Shown here: positions 36,692-45,062 of the stretch, piece after piece
Layout: the number at the start of each line of letters is the position of its first letter
Position numbering within the stretch: the stretch's first letter is position 1
Assembly: GCF_013410105.1 (NCBI RefSeq)
Contig: NZ_JACCCJ010000006.1
Span: forward strand, 1 to 64,000
Origin: Sphingopyxis sp. JAI108
Lineage (GTDB): Bacteria > Pseudomonadota > Alphaproteobacteria > Sphingomonadales > Sphingomonadaceae
DNA length: 64,000 bases
Direction of reading: 5' to 3'
Translations under genes and position numbers: made by a program
The notes under the pieces: generated by a model
What the model was told of the DNA's origin: nothing
Database searches by the model: none
The model's input: the letters and a program-made list of their open reading frames with translations, nothing else

Positions 36692-38166
36692 CGCTCTGGC
36701 AGCGCCATCTCGCCGCGCTGGGTCTGCTTTCGGCGGTCATCCTTGCGCTTTTCTGGCGCGATGCCGCCGATATGGCGGGCATCTGGTGGCACAGTTCGAC
36801 CTTTACCCATTGCCTGCTGATGGTGCCGATGATCGGTTGGCTCGTGGCGCAGCGCGTGGCGCTGCTGCGCCCGTTGACGCCGGTATTCTGGTGGCCCGCG
36901 CTCTTGTGGATGGGGGGGGCGGGGCTGACATGGCTCGTCGGCGAGGCGGCGGGCGTCGGCCTGTTCCGGCAACTCGGGCTTGTGCTGATGCTGCAGGGCG
37001 CGGTCGGCGCGACGCTTGGCGAAAAGCTGGTGCGCGGGCTGCTTTTCCCGCTCGGATACGCGCTGTTGCTCGTGCCATTCGGCGAGGAACTGGTCCCGCT
37101 GCTCCAGACCTTCACCGCGCATATCAGCGTCGTCCTGCTCCATCTCTCGGGCATCGCGGCCGAGATGCAGGGCGTGTTCGTCACCACGAAAGCGGGATTT
37201 TTCGAGGTCGCCGAAGAATGTTCGGGGGTCAATTTCCTGATCGCGATGCTCGCTTATTCGGTGTTCGCGGCGCATCTCTGTTTCAAGAGCTGGACGCGGC
37301 GGTTCGTCTTTGTCGCGGCGGCGCTCGCCACGACGATCCTCGCCAACGCGTTGCGCGCCTACGGCACGATGGTCGCCGCCGAAATCTGGGGCATCGAAGC
37401 CGCGGGCGGGATCGACCATATTTTCTACGGCTGGATATTCTTCGGCCTCGTCATCCTGCTCGTCATGCTCGTCGCACTCCGCTGGTTCGACCGGCCCGCG
37501 AACGATACCGCGGTCGATGTGCGCCGGCTCGGCGGCGTGCCGCGCTTTACGGGCGCGGCGAAAATGGTGCTGCCGGCGACGCTTGCGGTTCCGCTGCTCT
37601 TTGCCGCATGGGGGCTGTTCATCGGCGGGCGCAGCGCGCCGCTCCCCGCGACCATGGCCATCGAAGCGCCGCCGGGCTGGCGCGATACGCGCGCGGGCGG
37701 CATTGCCTGGGCACCGCGCTTCGACGGCGCCGACCAGCGGCTGCGCCGCCAGTTCGCGAACGAGAAGGGGCAGGTGGTGACCGTGGCGATCGGCGGTTAC
37801 GAACGCCAGGCCGAAGGGCGCGAAGTCGTCGCCTTCGGACAGGGGGCGGTCGACCTTGAAAGCAAATGGGCGTGGAGCGCCGCCTTGCCAGCGGTCGACG
37901 GGGCAAGGACCGAGCGGCTGCTCCATCCCGGCCCGGTGCTGCGCGACGCCGCCACCTGGTACGTCGTCGGCGGCACGGTGACAGGCAATCCACGCCGCGC
38001 CAAGCTCGCCGGCCTTCAGGCGCGGCTGCTCGGCGGCGACCCGCGCGCGCTTTCGCTGATCATATCGAGCGAGGAGCGCCAGGGCGGTCTGGATGCGATC
38101 ACCGATTTCGTTTCCGCGTCGGGTGGAGCCAAAGCGATGGCTGACCGCGCGCTCAAAACCCGCTAG
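36688..38166 (+). CDS. xrtA: exosortase A fused to an EpsI domain
   Basis: A 492-residue inner-membrane protein. The N-terminal 280 residues form exosortase A with about eight membrane spans and the catalytic triad Cys178 (AEECSGVNF), Arg223 (NALRAYG) and His244 (GGIDHIFYGW). It cleaves PEP-CTERM tails of exported proteins. After one further span (near 290-310), the C-terminal part (about 315-490) is an EpsI/DUF3485-like periplasmic domain (PPGWRDTRAGGIAWAPRF). The fusion of the two is common in this type of locus. All key residues are intact, so it should be active. Confidence 0.94.
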   Translation: MTLWQRHLAALGLLSAVILALFWRDAADMAGIWWHSSTFTHCLLMVPMIGWLVAQRVALLRPLTPVFWWPALLWMGGAGLTWLVGEAAGVGLFRQLGLVLMLQGAVGATLGEKLVRGLLFPLGYALLLVPFGEELVPLLQTFTAHISVVLLHLSGIAAEMQGVFVTTKAGFFEVAEECSGVNFLIAMLAYSVFAAHLCFKSWTRRFVFVAAALATTILANALRAYGTMVAAEIWGIEAAGGIDHIFYGWIFFGLVILLVMLVALRWFDRPANDTAVDVRRLGGVPRFTGAAKMVLPATLAVPLLFAAWGLFIGGRSAPLPATMAIEAPPGWRDTRAGGIAWAPRFDGADQRLRRQFANEKGQVVTVAIGGYERQAEGREVVAFGQGAVDLESKWAWSAALPAVDGARTERLLHPGPVLRDAATWYVVGGTVTGNPRRAKLAGLQARLLGGDPRALSLIISSEERQGGLDAITDFVSASGGAKAMADRALKTR

Positions 38167-38177
38167 GCCAGCCACAT

Positions 38178-40073
38178 ATGTGTGGGATCGCGGGCATCTA
38201 TCATCTCGAAACGGCGAAACCGGTCGACCCGGCCCGCCTGCGCGCGATGCTTCAGCCGATGCAGCATCGCGGCCCCGATGGATCGGGCGAGTGGACGGCG
38301 CCGGGTGTCGGCCTCGGCCATCTCCGCCTCTCGATCATCGACATCGCGGGCAGCCCGCAGCCGATGGCGAGCGACGACGAGACCGTCACGCTCACCTACA
38401 ATGGCGAAATCTACAATTTCCGCGAACTGCGCGCCGAACTCGAGGATCGTGGCCACCGTTTCCGCACCAGCGGCGATACCGAGGTCATCATCGCCGCGTG
38501 GCGCCAATGGGGCCCCGACTGCCTGTCGCGGCTCAACGGCATGTTCGCCTTTGCGATCCACGATCACCAGCGCGGCTGCCTGTTCCTCGCGCGCGACCGG
38601 CTGGGGGTAAAGCCGCTCCATTATGTTCGCCTGTCCGACGGGTCGGTGGCCTTCGCATCGGAACTGAAGGGGCTGCTCCGCAATCCGCTGCTCCGGCAGG
38701 AAGCGAACCTGACCGCGATCGAGGATTTCCTCGCCTTCGGCTATGTCCCCGATGATAATTGCATTGTCGCAGGCGTGGAGAAGCTGCACGCCGGCCATTA
38801 TCTGATGCTCGAACGCGGCAAGCGGGTACCGGCGCCAACGCGCTGGTGGGCGCCCGATTTCTCGAAACGCATCCGCGCGTCGGAAGGCGAGGCGGCCGAG
38901 CATCTGGTTCACCTGATGCGCGCCGCGGTGACCGACCGCATGGTCGCCGATGTGCCGCTCGGCGCGTTCCTGTCGGGCGGGGTCGACAGCAGCGCGGTCG
39001 TCGCGCTGATGGCGGAGGCGAGCACGAAGGCGGTCAAGACCTGCACCATCGGCTTCGATCAGGCCGCGCTCGACGAAACGGCCTACGCTCAGCAGATCGC
39101 CGAACGCTTTGCCACCGACCACCGCACGCGCACCGTCTCTTCGGGCGATTTCGCGCTCGTCGACCGGATCGCAGACATGTTCGACGAACCTTTCGCCGAC
39201 GCCAGCGCGCTCCCCACCTACCGCGTTTGCGAACTCGCGCGCGAAGAGGTGACGGTCGCCCTCTCGGGCGACGGCGCCGACGAGGCCTTCGCGGGATACC
39301 GCCGTCTGGTGTTCCAGCATCAGGAGGAAAAGCTCCGGAGCCTCATTCCCGGCGTCCTGCGCCGCGGCGTGCTCGGGCCGCTGTCGCATGTCTGGCCGCA
39401 GATGGATTGGGCGCCACGCCCGCTGCGGGCCCGCGCGACGCTCGCCAGTCTCTCCAAAAACGGGGCGGAGGGTTATGCCGAGGCGGTCGGCGTAACGGGG
39501 CAGGCGCAGCGCGCGCGTCTGTTCAACGATGCCGCGCACCGCGCGCTCGGCGACCATGTCGCCGAGGCGCGCTACTGGAAGGCGATGAAGGACGCCCCCG
39601 CGCGCGAGCCGCTCGACCGCGCACAATATGCCGATATGCAGATATGGCTTCCGGGCGATATCCTGACCAAGACCGACCGGATGAGCATGGCGGTCAGCCT
39701 TGAGGCGCGCGAGCCCCTGCTCGATTACCGCTTGATCGAATTTGCCGCGAGCCTCCCCGCATCGATGCGCGTCAAGCGCGGAACGGGCAAGGCGATCATG
39801 AAGCAGGCGATGGAACGCTATTTGCCGCATGATGTCCTTTACCGCCCCAAGATGGGGTTCGTGACGCCGGTTTCGGCGTGGTTTCGCGGCCCGCTGGTCG
39901 AACAGGCGAAGGGGCTTGCCACCTCGTCGACGCTCGCGCGTTCGGGCTGGTTCGACATGGCCGAAATCGAACGGATCGTCGCCGCGCACCAGTCGGGACG
40001 CCGTGATCACGGCCGGTTGATCTGGCAATTCTTCATGCTCGAAAAATCGCTGGCGAAGCTGTTCGGGATTTGA
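38178..40073 (+). CDS. XrtA/PEP-CTERM system amidotransferase (asparagine synthase-like)
   Basis: A 631-residue AsnB-type enzyme. The N-terminal Ntn glutaminase starts MCGIAGIY with Cys2 as nucleophile, and RGPDGSGEWT and YNGEIYNFRELR are typical. The synthetase domain has the ATP pyrophosphatase loop FLSGGVDSSAVVALM near residue 266 and LSGDGADEAFAGY later. It would amidate a carboxyl group, perhaps on a sugar such as a uronic acid, using glutamine. It lies 11 nt after xrtA and is the last gene of the exopolysaccharide series. Confidence 0.92.
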   Translation: MCGIAGIYHLETAKPVDPARLRAMLQPMQHRGPDGSGEWTAPGVGLGHLRLSIIDIAGSPQPMASDDETVTLTYNGEIYNFRELRAELEDRGHRFRTSGDTEVIIAAWRQWGPDCLSRLNGMFAFAIHDHQRGCLFLARDRLGVKPLHYVRLSDGSVAFASELKGLLRNPLLRQEANLTAIEDFLAFGYVPDDNCIVAGVEKLHAGHYLMLERGKRVPAPTRWWAPDFSKRIRASEGEAAEHLVHLMRAAVTDRMVADVPLGAFLSGGVDSSAVVALMAEASTKAVKTCTIGFDQAALDETAYAQQIAERFATDHRTRTVSSGDFALVDRIADMFDEPFADASALPTYRVCELAREEVTVALSGDGADEAFAGYRRLVFQHQEEKLRSLIPGVLRRGVLGPLSHVWPQMDWAPRPLRARATLASLSKNGAEGYAEAVGVTGQAQRARLFNDAAHRALGDHVAEARYWKAMKDAPAREPLDRAQYADMQIWLPGDILTKTDRMSMAVSLEAREPLLDYRLIEFAASLPASMRVKRGTGKAIMKQAMERYLPHDVLYRPKMGFVTPVSAWFRGPLVEQAKGLATSSTLARSGWFDMAEIERIVAAHQSGRRDHGRLIWQFFMLEKSLAKLFGI

Positions 40074-40078
40074 ACTAT

Positions 40079-40109
40079 GGCGTCCGGTTTGGGCTGGGAA
40101 GCGGACGCC
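40079..40109. terminator. possible bidirectional terminator hairpin
   Basis: GGCGTCCG at 40079-40086 pairs perfectly with CGGACGCC at 40102-40109 around a 15-nt loop, between the amidotransferase stop and the stop of the convergent membrane protein. No U-run follows on either strand, so intrinsic termination is uncertain. Confidence 0.35.
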
Positions 40110-40112
40110 GGG

Positions 40113-40448
40113 CTAGTCTGGCCGCAATTCAATTCGCCGCTTCCAAAGCGCATATGCAATCGAAACGGGAAATGCGACGGCGATGTATATGATCGGCAGA
40201 ACAAGCCCCCACGCCATGATGGCGAGAAAATCCATCCGCCCCGGGTCTCCATGTACGTCGGGGTCATAATCATAAGGCATTGGCGTCGGAGTGGCCATGA
40301 CGTAGCACGCAAAACTGAGAAAAATCGGGGGGGCGAGGCCTAGGCGGAGAAGCCACCAGCGCGTTGGAAAACGCGCCTGGAATGCTCTGCCGAGCAACAA
40401 GCTGGATAGAATGATTAGCACAGGTGGGATTGCGATAAGCGGGACCAT
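40113..40448 (-). CDS. small membrane protein of unknown function
   Basis: A 111-residue protein I do not recognise. Three membrane spans are predicted: near residues 3-20, 33-50 and 75-98. A short Asp/Pro-rich loop (MPYDYDPDVHGDPGRMD) lies between the second and third. Base composition is clearly lower in G+C than the genes on both sides, hinting at separate ancestry. It is the only minus-strand frame in this part of the window and converges on the exopolysaccharide series. Codon pattern and membrane topology support it as real. Confidence 0.55.
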   Translation of the reverse strand: MVPLIAIPPVLIILSSLLLGRAFQARFPTRWWLLRLGLAPPIFLSFACYVMATPTPMPYDYDPDVHGDPGRMDFLAIMAWGLVLPIIYIAVAFPVSIAYALWKRRIELRPD

Positions 40449-40592
40449 GGCAGGTCTATATCCTGTACTAGTTCAGCGAACAATCGATGCCGGCAAGCGG
40501 TCGAAACCCGCTATCCCGACCCGGTGTCGCTTGACGAAAACCCCGAACGAATCGCCACGCCATCTTAACGCTTCGCTGCTAATCTCTCGCCG

Positions 40593-41777
40593 ATGACGGT
40601 CCATCCCGCCTTTCCGACGAGCGCCGATGAAGCCGCGCCGCTGGCCGTGCGTATCGTCGATCCGCTGTCGCTCTCGGACGACCTCGCGACCGCATGGGAC
40701 CGGCTCGGCGATGAGGCGAGCGAACCCAATCCTTTCGCCGAACGCTGGTGCCTGCAATCGGCGCTCCATCTGCTCGATCCCGAACGCCAAGCGCGGCTCG
40801 TGCTCGTACAGGGCGGCCGCGACGGGCCGGTAATCGGGGTCATGCCGGTCGCGCCCGCGCTTCACTATGGCCGCCTGCCGATGCGACACGTCACCGGCTG
40901 GGCGCACCCCAATCATTTTCACGGGGCTCCGCTGGTGCGCGCCGGTTTCGAAAGTCTCTTCTGGTCGATCCTGCTCGGTTGGTGCGATGCGTCGCCCTGG
41001 GCGCAGACGCTGTTGCATGTGCCGCGCCTGACCGAGGACGGCCCGCTTCAGCGCGCGCTGGTCGAGGTCGCGCGGGCGCGCGGCGGCGAGGCGATGGTGG
41101 TGCATCGCGAAGAACGCGCGCTTCTCGAAAGCCCGCTGTCGCCCGGCGACTATTGGGATGCCGCGGTACGCGCCAAGAAACGCAAGGAATTGCGCCGTCA
41201 GGCGAACCGGCTCGCCGAAGAGGGCGCGGTAGGCTTTCGCCGCTGGCAGGCGGGCGACGCGCCCAGTCCGTGGATCGACGCCTTCCTCGATCTCGAAGCG
41301 CGCGGCTGGAAGGGGCGCGCCGGATCGGCGCTCGCCAGCCACGGCGATACCGAGGCGTGGTTCCGCGCGATCGTGACCGGCGCGGCGGACGCGGGCAAGC
41401 TCGACATGCGCGCGCTCGACCTCGGCGGCCGCCCGCTCGCGATGCTGGTCAATTTCCTCTGCCCGCCCGGCGGCTTTTCGTTCAAGACCGCGTTCGACGA
41501 GGATTATGCCCGCTTCTCGCCGGGGGTGTTGCTGCAACAGGCGAACCTCGACCTGCTCGAAGACCCGAAGATCGCGTGGGTCGACAGTTGCGCCGCGCCC
41601 GGCCACCCGATGATCGACAGCGTCTGGCGCGAACGCCGTTCGCTGGTCTGGGTCAATGTGCCGCTGTCGGCGCCCGCCGACCGGCTGCGTTTTGCGATGC
41701 TGGGCAAGGCCGAGCGCCTGTGGCGGCGCTGGAAGGGTGCCGCCATGCCCGCAAATGAGCTAGAAAGCCCGACATGA
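40593..41777 (+). CDS. CelD/BcsL-like GNAT acetyltransferase
   Basis: A 394-residue protein of the CelD/BcsL type, a GNAT subgroup linked to extracellular polysaccharides. Visible features are PNPFAERWCLQSALHLLD, YWDAAVRAKKRKELRRQANR, FLDLEARGWKGRAGSAL and a C-terminal CoA-fold stretch GGFSFKTAFDEDYARFSPG. It may acetylate or otherwise acylate a glycan or lipid, and it shares fold and layout with the FemAB proteins of the neighbouring XrtA locus. It overlaps the cupin gene by ATGA, so the two are coupled. Confidence 0.82.
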   Translation: MTVHPAFPTSADEAAPLAVRIVDPLSLSDDLATAWDRLGDEASEPNPFAERWCLQSALHLLDPERQARLVLVQGGRDGPVIGVMPVAPALHYGRLPMRHVTGWAHPNHFHGAPLVRAGFESLFWSILLGWCDASPWAQTLLHVPRLTEDGPLQRALVEVARARGGEAMVVHREERALLESPLSPGDYWDAAVRAKKRKELRRQANRLAEEGAVGFRRWQAGDAPSPWIDAFLDLEARGWKGRAGSALASHGDTEAWFRAIVTGAADAGKLDMRALDLGGRPLAMLVNFLCPPGGFSFKTAFDEDYARFSPGVLLQQANLDLLEDPKIAWVDSCAAPGHPMIDSVWRERRSLVWVNVPLSAPADRLRFAMLGKAERLWRRWKGAAMPANELESPT

Positions 41778-42640
41778 CCGCGCACCAGCCGATCGACCGT
41801 GCCGTATTCCCCGCCGAAACGCTAGAGCGGATGGCGGAGCTTTATCCGCAGCGGGCGGGATTGCTGCAGCATCATCTTCCCGACCATCCGCTCCTGTCGC
41901 TTGAAGCGCTCGCCAGACTGGGCGAAGGCCTGCCCGCGAGTGAGGTAGAATATAATCCCGGCAATGTGCCGATCGGCATCCGGCCGGAGGATGTCCCGTC
42001 GAACGGCCTGTCGATCGGCGAGACGATCCGCACGATCGATACGAATGGCAGCTGGGCGGTGCTCAAGAATATCGAGAATGTGGATGCCTATCGCGCGCTG
42101 CTGATGGACCTGCTCGGCGAGCTCGAACCCGTCGTGAGCCCACGCACGGGGGCGATGCTGACGCCGCAAGGCTTCATCTTCATCTCGTCGCCGAGGTCGA
42201 TCACCCCGTTCCATTTCGACCCCGAGCACAACATTCTGCTCCAGCTCAAGGGGCGCAAGGTGATGAACGTCTGGCCTGCGGGCGACGAGCGCTTCGCGCA
42301 TCGCCGCGAGCATGAACGCTATCACACCGGCGGCCACCGCAACCTGCCATGGGCGGAAGGGTATCGGGAAGAGGCGCAGCAGGTGCCGCTCGGCCCCGGC
42401 GACGCGGTGCTGATGCCCGTGATGGCGCCGCATTTTGTCGCCAATGGCGATGCGCCGTCGATCTCGCTGTCGATCACATGGCGCAGCGAATGGAGCTATC
42501 GCGAATCCGAGGCGCACGCTGCCAACGCCGCGCTGCGCCGCATGGGGCTCGACCCCGTCATGCCCCCGCGCTGGCCGAGCTATGCGTGGATGAAGACCGT
42601 CGGCTGGCGTGCCGCGCGCAAGCTGCGCCTCGTCGAATGA
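41774..42640 (+). CDS. JmjC-type cupin (2-oxoglutarate/Fe oxygenase-like)
   Basis: A 288-residue cupin_8/JmjC-type protein. The iron facial triad is visible as His147 and Asp149 in PFHFDPEHN and His220 in MAPHFVANG. Arg/Lys residues such as in QLKGRKVMNVWP would bind 2-oxoglutarate. Family members hydroxylate amino-acid side chains in proteins, peptides or small molecules. There is no signal peptide, so it is cytosolic. Coupling with the CelD-like acetyltransferase suggests the two modify a common target, which is inference. Confidence 0.82.
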   Translation: MTAHQPIDRAVFPAETLERMAELYPQRAGLLQHHLPDHPLLSLEALARLGEGLPASEVEYNPGNVPIGIRPEDVPSNGLSIGETIRTIDTNGSWAVLKNIENVDAYRALLMDLLGELEPVVSPRTGAMLTPQGFIFISSPRSITPFHFDPEHNILLQLKGRKVMNVWPAGDERFAHRREHERYHTGGHRNLPWAEGYREEAQQVPLGPGDAVLMPVMAPHFVANGDAPSISLSITWRSEWSYRESEAHAANAALRRMGLDPVMPPRWPSYAWMKTVGWRAARKLRLVE

Positions 42641-42680
42641 CGACTGTGACAGATTGCTTCCAATTGCTGCGAATTGCGGT

Positions 42681-42713
42681 TATGGGCCCGCATCCTGATA
42701 TTTCGAGCCCATA
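42681..42713 (+). promoter_or_regulatory. hairpin in the infA leader
   Basis: TATGGGC at 42681-42687 pairs perfectly with GCCCATA at 42707-42713, ending 1 nt before GAGGATAG, the ribosome-binding region of infA. It could modulate infA translation. Confidence 0.35.
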
Positions 42714-42721
42714 GAGGATAG

Positions 42722-42940
42722 ATGGCGAAAGAAGAACTTCTGGAAATGCGCGGCCAGGTGGTCGAACTGCTGCCCAACGCGATGTTTCGCGTCAAACTGG
42801 AAAATGATCACGAGATTCTGGGTCACACGGCCGGCAAGATGCGCAAGAACCGCATCCGCGTTCTCGTGGGCGACGAGGTGCTCGTCGAACTCACCCCCTA
42901 TGACCTGACCAAGGGTCGGATCACCTATCGCTTCAAGTGA
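42722..42940 (+). CDS. infA: translation initiation factor IF-1
   Basis: A 72-residue S1-like OB-fold protein that binds the ribosomal A site during initiation. The sequence [20 protein letters not shown] and the end [10 protein letters not shown] are diagnostic, and the length is standard. GAGGAT precedes the start. It opens the cluster infA-maf-rng-yacG, each gene overlapping the next by a few bases, a layout seen in Alphaproteobacteria. Confidence 0.98.
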   Translation: MAKEELLEMRGQVVELLPNAMFRVKLENDHEILGHTAGKMRKNRIRVLVGDEVLVELTPYDLTKGRITYRFK

Positions 42941-43527
42941 GCGGCGCGGCGACCATTCCCGCGCTGGTGCTTGCTTCGAGCTCGCCGCGTCGGCGCGAAT
43001 TGCTGGCGCGGATCGGTCTTGAGCCGACGCGCATCGCCGCGCCCGAAATCGACGAGACGCCGCTGAAGGGCGAGCTGCCGCGCGACTATGTCGCCCGCCT
43101 CGCGCGGGCCAAGGCGCTCGCGGTCGAGCGCGCCCCGGCCGAGGTCGTCCTCGCCGGCGACACGACGGTGGCCGTAGGGCGCCGCATCCTCGAAAAGCCG
43201 GCCGACGAGGCTGACCTCCGCCGGATGCTCGGCCTGCTGTCCGGCCGCCGCCATCATGTCTGGTCGGGCATCTGCGTCGTTGGTACCGGTGACCGGCCAC
43301 GCGTCCGCGTCGTCGATACGATCGTAGCCTTCAAGGCGCTGAGCGCCGCGGAGATCGACGCCTATGTCGAATGCGGCGAAGGGATGGGCAAAGCGGGCGG
43401 ATACGCGATCCAGGGCCGCGCCGAAACCTTCGTCCGCTTCCTGTCGGGCAGCCATTCGAACGTCGTCGGCCTGCCGCTTTTCGAAGCGCGCGCACTTTTG
43501 AGCAGCGCGGGAATCCCGCTTGGCTGA
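42937..43527 (+). CDS. maf: Maf family nucleotide pyrophosphatase
   Basis: A 196-residue Maf/Ham1-fold pyrophosphatase that hydrolyses non-canonical or modified nucleoside triphosphates. The N-terminal signature [16 protein letters not shown] and the later [12 protein letters not shown] are typical. It starts with GTG overlapping the infA stop (GTGA); no ATG near the N-terminus is in frame. Its stop lies inside the start of rng by 8 bp. The exact nucleotide preference (dTTP/UTP or m7GTP) cannot be told. Confidence 0.92.
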   Translation: MSGAATIPALVLASSSPRRRELLARIGLEPTRIAAPEIDETPLKGELPRDYVARLARAKALAVERAPAEVVLAGDTTVAVGRRILEKPADEADLRRMLGLLSGRRHHVWSGICVVGTGDRPRVRVVDTIVAFKALSAAEIDAYVECGEGMGKAGGYAIQGRAETFVRFLSGSHSNVVGLPLFEARALLSSAGIPLG

Positions 43528-44512
43528 GTGGCTCTACGAAGCCGGGATCGGCGAAGCGCGCGCGGCGCTCGTCGAGAATGGCGAAATCGTCGAAGCGCGG
43601 ATCGAACGCGACGGGGACGGCCCGCGCGTCGGCGCGATCCTCGAAGCGAAGCTGGTTGAGGCGGGCAAAGGCGGCAAGGGCGCGCTCGTCGCGCTCGACT
43701 GGCCGGGCGCGCCGCAGGCGACGCTCGCCGACCTGCCGCCGTCGACCTCGACCGGGGCGCGGCTGATCGTCGAAATCACCCGCATGGCGCTGCGCGAACG
43801 CGGCCGCGACAAACCCGCGCGCGCGCGAATGGCGGAGGTTGACGCTGCGATCGGCGAAGGTCCCGACCTGCGCGCGCGCATCACCGCAACGGGCATCGCC
43901 GTCATCGATCTGCATCCGGCCGGTCCCGACCGTCTCGAACAGGCGGGCTGGTCCGAACTGATCGACCATGTCCGCACCGGCCATTGGCCCTTTGCGCGCG
44001 GCGCGCTGTGGGTCGATGCGACCCCCGCGATGCTGCTGATCGACATCGACGGCGAGGGCGATGCGCTGGCGCTGGCGACGGAGGGCGCGCGGCAGGCGGC
44101 AGCCGTCATCCGTCGCTGCGACGTCGGCGGGTCGATCGGGATCGACTTTCCCTCCGTGCCCGATCGTGCGGGACGGCAGGCGATCGACGCCGCGGTGGAC
44201 GACGCGCTGCCGCAGCCGTTCGAGCGAACCGCGGTCAACGGCTTCGGCTTCATGCAGATCGTCCGACGCCGGGACCGCCCTTCGCTGATCGAACAGGTCG
44301 GGCTCGATCCCGTCGCGACCGACGCCGCATTGCTGCTGCGCCGGGCGGAACGGGCGGTCGGGACGGGGGTGTTGACGTTGACGGCGCGCGCACGGGTGAT
44401 CGACCATATCGCCGCGCACGCGCATTGGACCGAAACATTGCAGAATCGTACCGGCCGCGCCGTCCGCCTCGTCACGGATCCGGCTGTCAAAGGAGCGGGC
44501 CATGCCCAGTAA
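43520..44512 (+). CDS. rng: short RNase E/G family protein
   Basis: A 330-residue RNase E/G-type protein. The catalytic Asp positions match LLIDIDGEG (Asp175) and GGSIGIDFPSV (Asp209), and GFGFMQIVRRRDRPSL corresponds to the conserved FGL..M.R.R..PSL segment. Compared with E. coli RNase G (489 residues) it is much shorter and lacks the CPxC zinc-link motif that follows this segment in RNase E/G. Dimer or tetramer contacts may therefore differ. It starts with TTG inside the end of maf and overlaps yacG by 11 bp. Confidence 0.85.
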   Translation: MAEWLYEAGIGEARAALVENGEIVEARIERDGDGPRVGAILEAKLVEAGKGGKGALVALDWPGAPQATLADLPPSTSTGARLIVEITRMALRERGRDKPARARMAEVDAAIGEGPDLRARITATGIAVIDLHPAGPDRLEQAGWSELIDHVRTGHWPFARGALWVDATPAMLLIDIDGEGDALALATEGARQAAAVIRRCDVGGSIGIDFPSVPDRAGRQAIDAAVDDALPQPFERTAVNGFGFMQIVRRRDRPSLIEQVGLDPVATDAALLLRRAERAVGTGVLTLTARARVIDHIAAHAHWTETLQNRTGRAVRLVTDPAVKGAGHAQ

Positions 44513-44684
44513 ATCCCCGCGCTGCCCGCTCTGCGGCAAGCCGCGCGATCCCGAATATAAGCCCTTTTGCAGCCGCGGTTGCCGCGACCGCGACCTGTTG
44601 AACTGGTTCGGCGAGGACTATCGCGTGCCCGCCGTCCAGGCACCCGACGGCACCGCTGACGACGATCGTTTCGACGAGGAATAA
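44502..44684 (+). CDS. yacG: DNA gyrase inhibitor YacG
   Basis: A 60-residue zinc-finger protein. The four zinc ligands are Cys8, Cys11, Cys23 and Cys27 in CPLCGKP and FCSRGC, and LLNWFGEDYRVP is a family motif. YacG binds GyrB and inhibits gyrase. Its ATG lies 11 bp inside the end of rng, so it is coupled. It ends 85 bp before tRNA-Phe. Confidence 0.93.
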   Translation: MPSKSPRCPLCGKPRDPEYKPFCSRGCRDRDLLNWFGEDYRVPAVQAPDGTADDDRFDEE

Positions 44685-44769
44685 ATAGCCAAGAAAGGTG
44701 CTGGACAGGATGCAAAGCCCTGCCTATAGCCGCCGCTCGCCAGCGCGGCCGACCAGCCGCAAGCGCTTC

Positions 44770-44845
44770 GCCTGGGTAGCTCAGTTGGTAGAGCATGCGA
44801 CTGAAAATCGCAGTGTCGGCGGTTCGATCCCGTCCCCAGGCACCA
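44770..44845 (+). tRNA. tRNA-Phe (anticodon GAA)
   Basis: A 76-nt cloverleaf with acceptor arms GCCTGGG and CCCAGGC, discriminator A and encoded CCA at 44843-44845. The D-arm reads GTAGCTCAGTTGGTAGAGC and the T-loop GGTTCGATCC. The anticodon GAA is at 44803-44805. It follows yacG, as in many Alphaproteobacteria. Confidence 0.97.
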
Positions 44846-45062
44846 CCACCTCATATATTATTCTACCCTTTTTGTGACAGTCAGGTTGCGCCTTCCGTAG
44901 CGTAAACTGTTGCTTTTGTGCCACTAATCGACAGAAAAGCCCTGTGTTCTCGCGCGCGCGCGTTGACGCGGCCCGGCGGGGCGTTAGACCGGCGCTTCAC
45001 TGCCGGGCATCTCCCGATAAGCCTTTGGCTGCGCCACGGCGGTTTTGGAGAGAGGACCTGTC
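44846..45062 (+). other. intergenic region before the first TonB-dependent receptor
   Basis: The region contains an A+T-rich start (CATATATTATTC), a CTTTTTGTGAC stretch, a simple CGCGCGCGCGCG run near 44950 and the sequence GAGAGAGGAC just before the receptor ATG as ribosome-binding site. No open frame and no clear promoter boxes are seen. Confidence 0.5.

Noticed and set aside
38163..40028. 621-residue open frame antisense to the amidotransferase gene
   Set aside because: Shadow frame with no recognisable fold; the sense frame has intact Ntn and synthetase motifs.
27242..40073. PEP-CTERM substrate proteins inside the XrtA locus
   Set aside because: No protein in the window ends with a PEP motif, membrane span and basic tail.
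40077..40343. 88-residue plus-strand frame after the amidotransferase
   Set aside because: Its product is Pro/Arg/Lys-rich with no fold, whereas the opposite strand gives a plausible three-span membrane protein.
44846..45062. Cobalamin riboswitch before the first receptor because of GCCACTA
   Set aside because: The box differs from GCCACTG, the gap is too short and the remaining conserved segments are absent.
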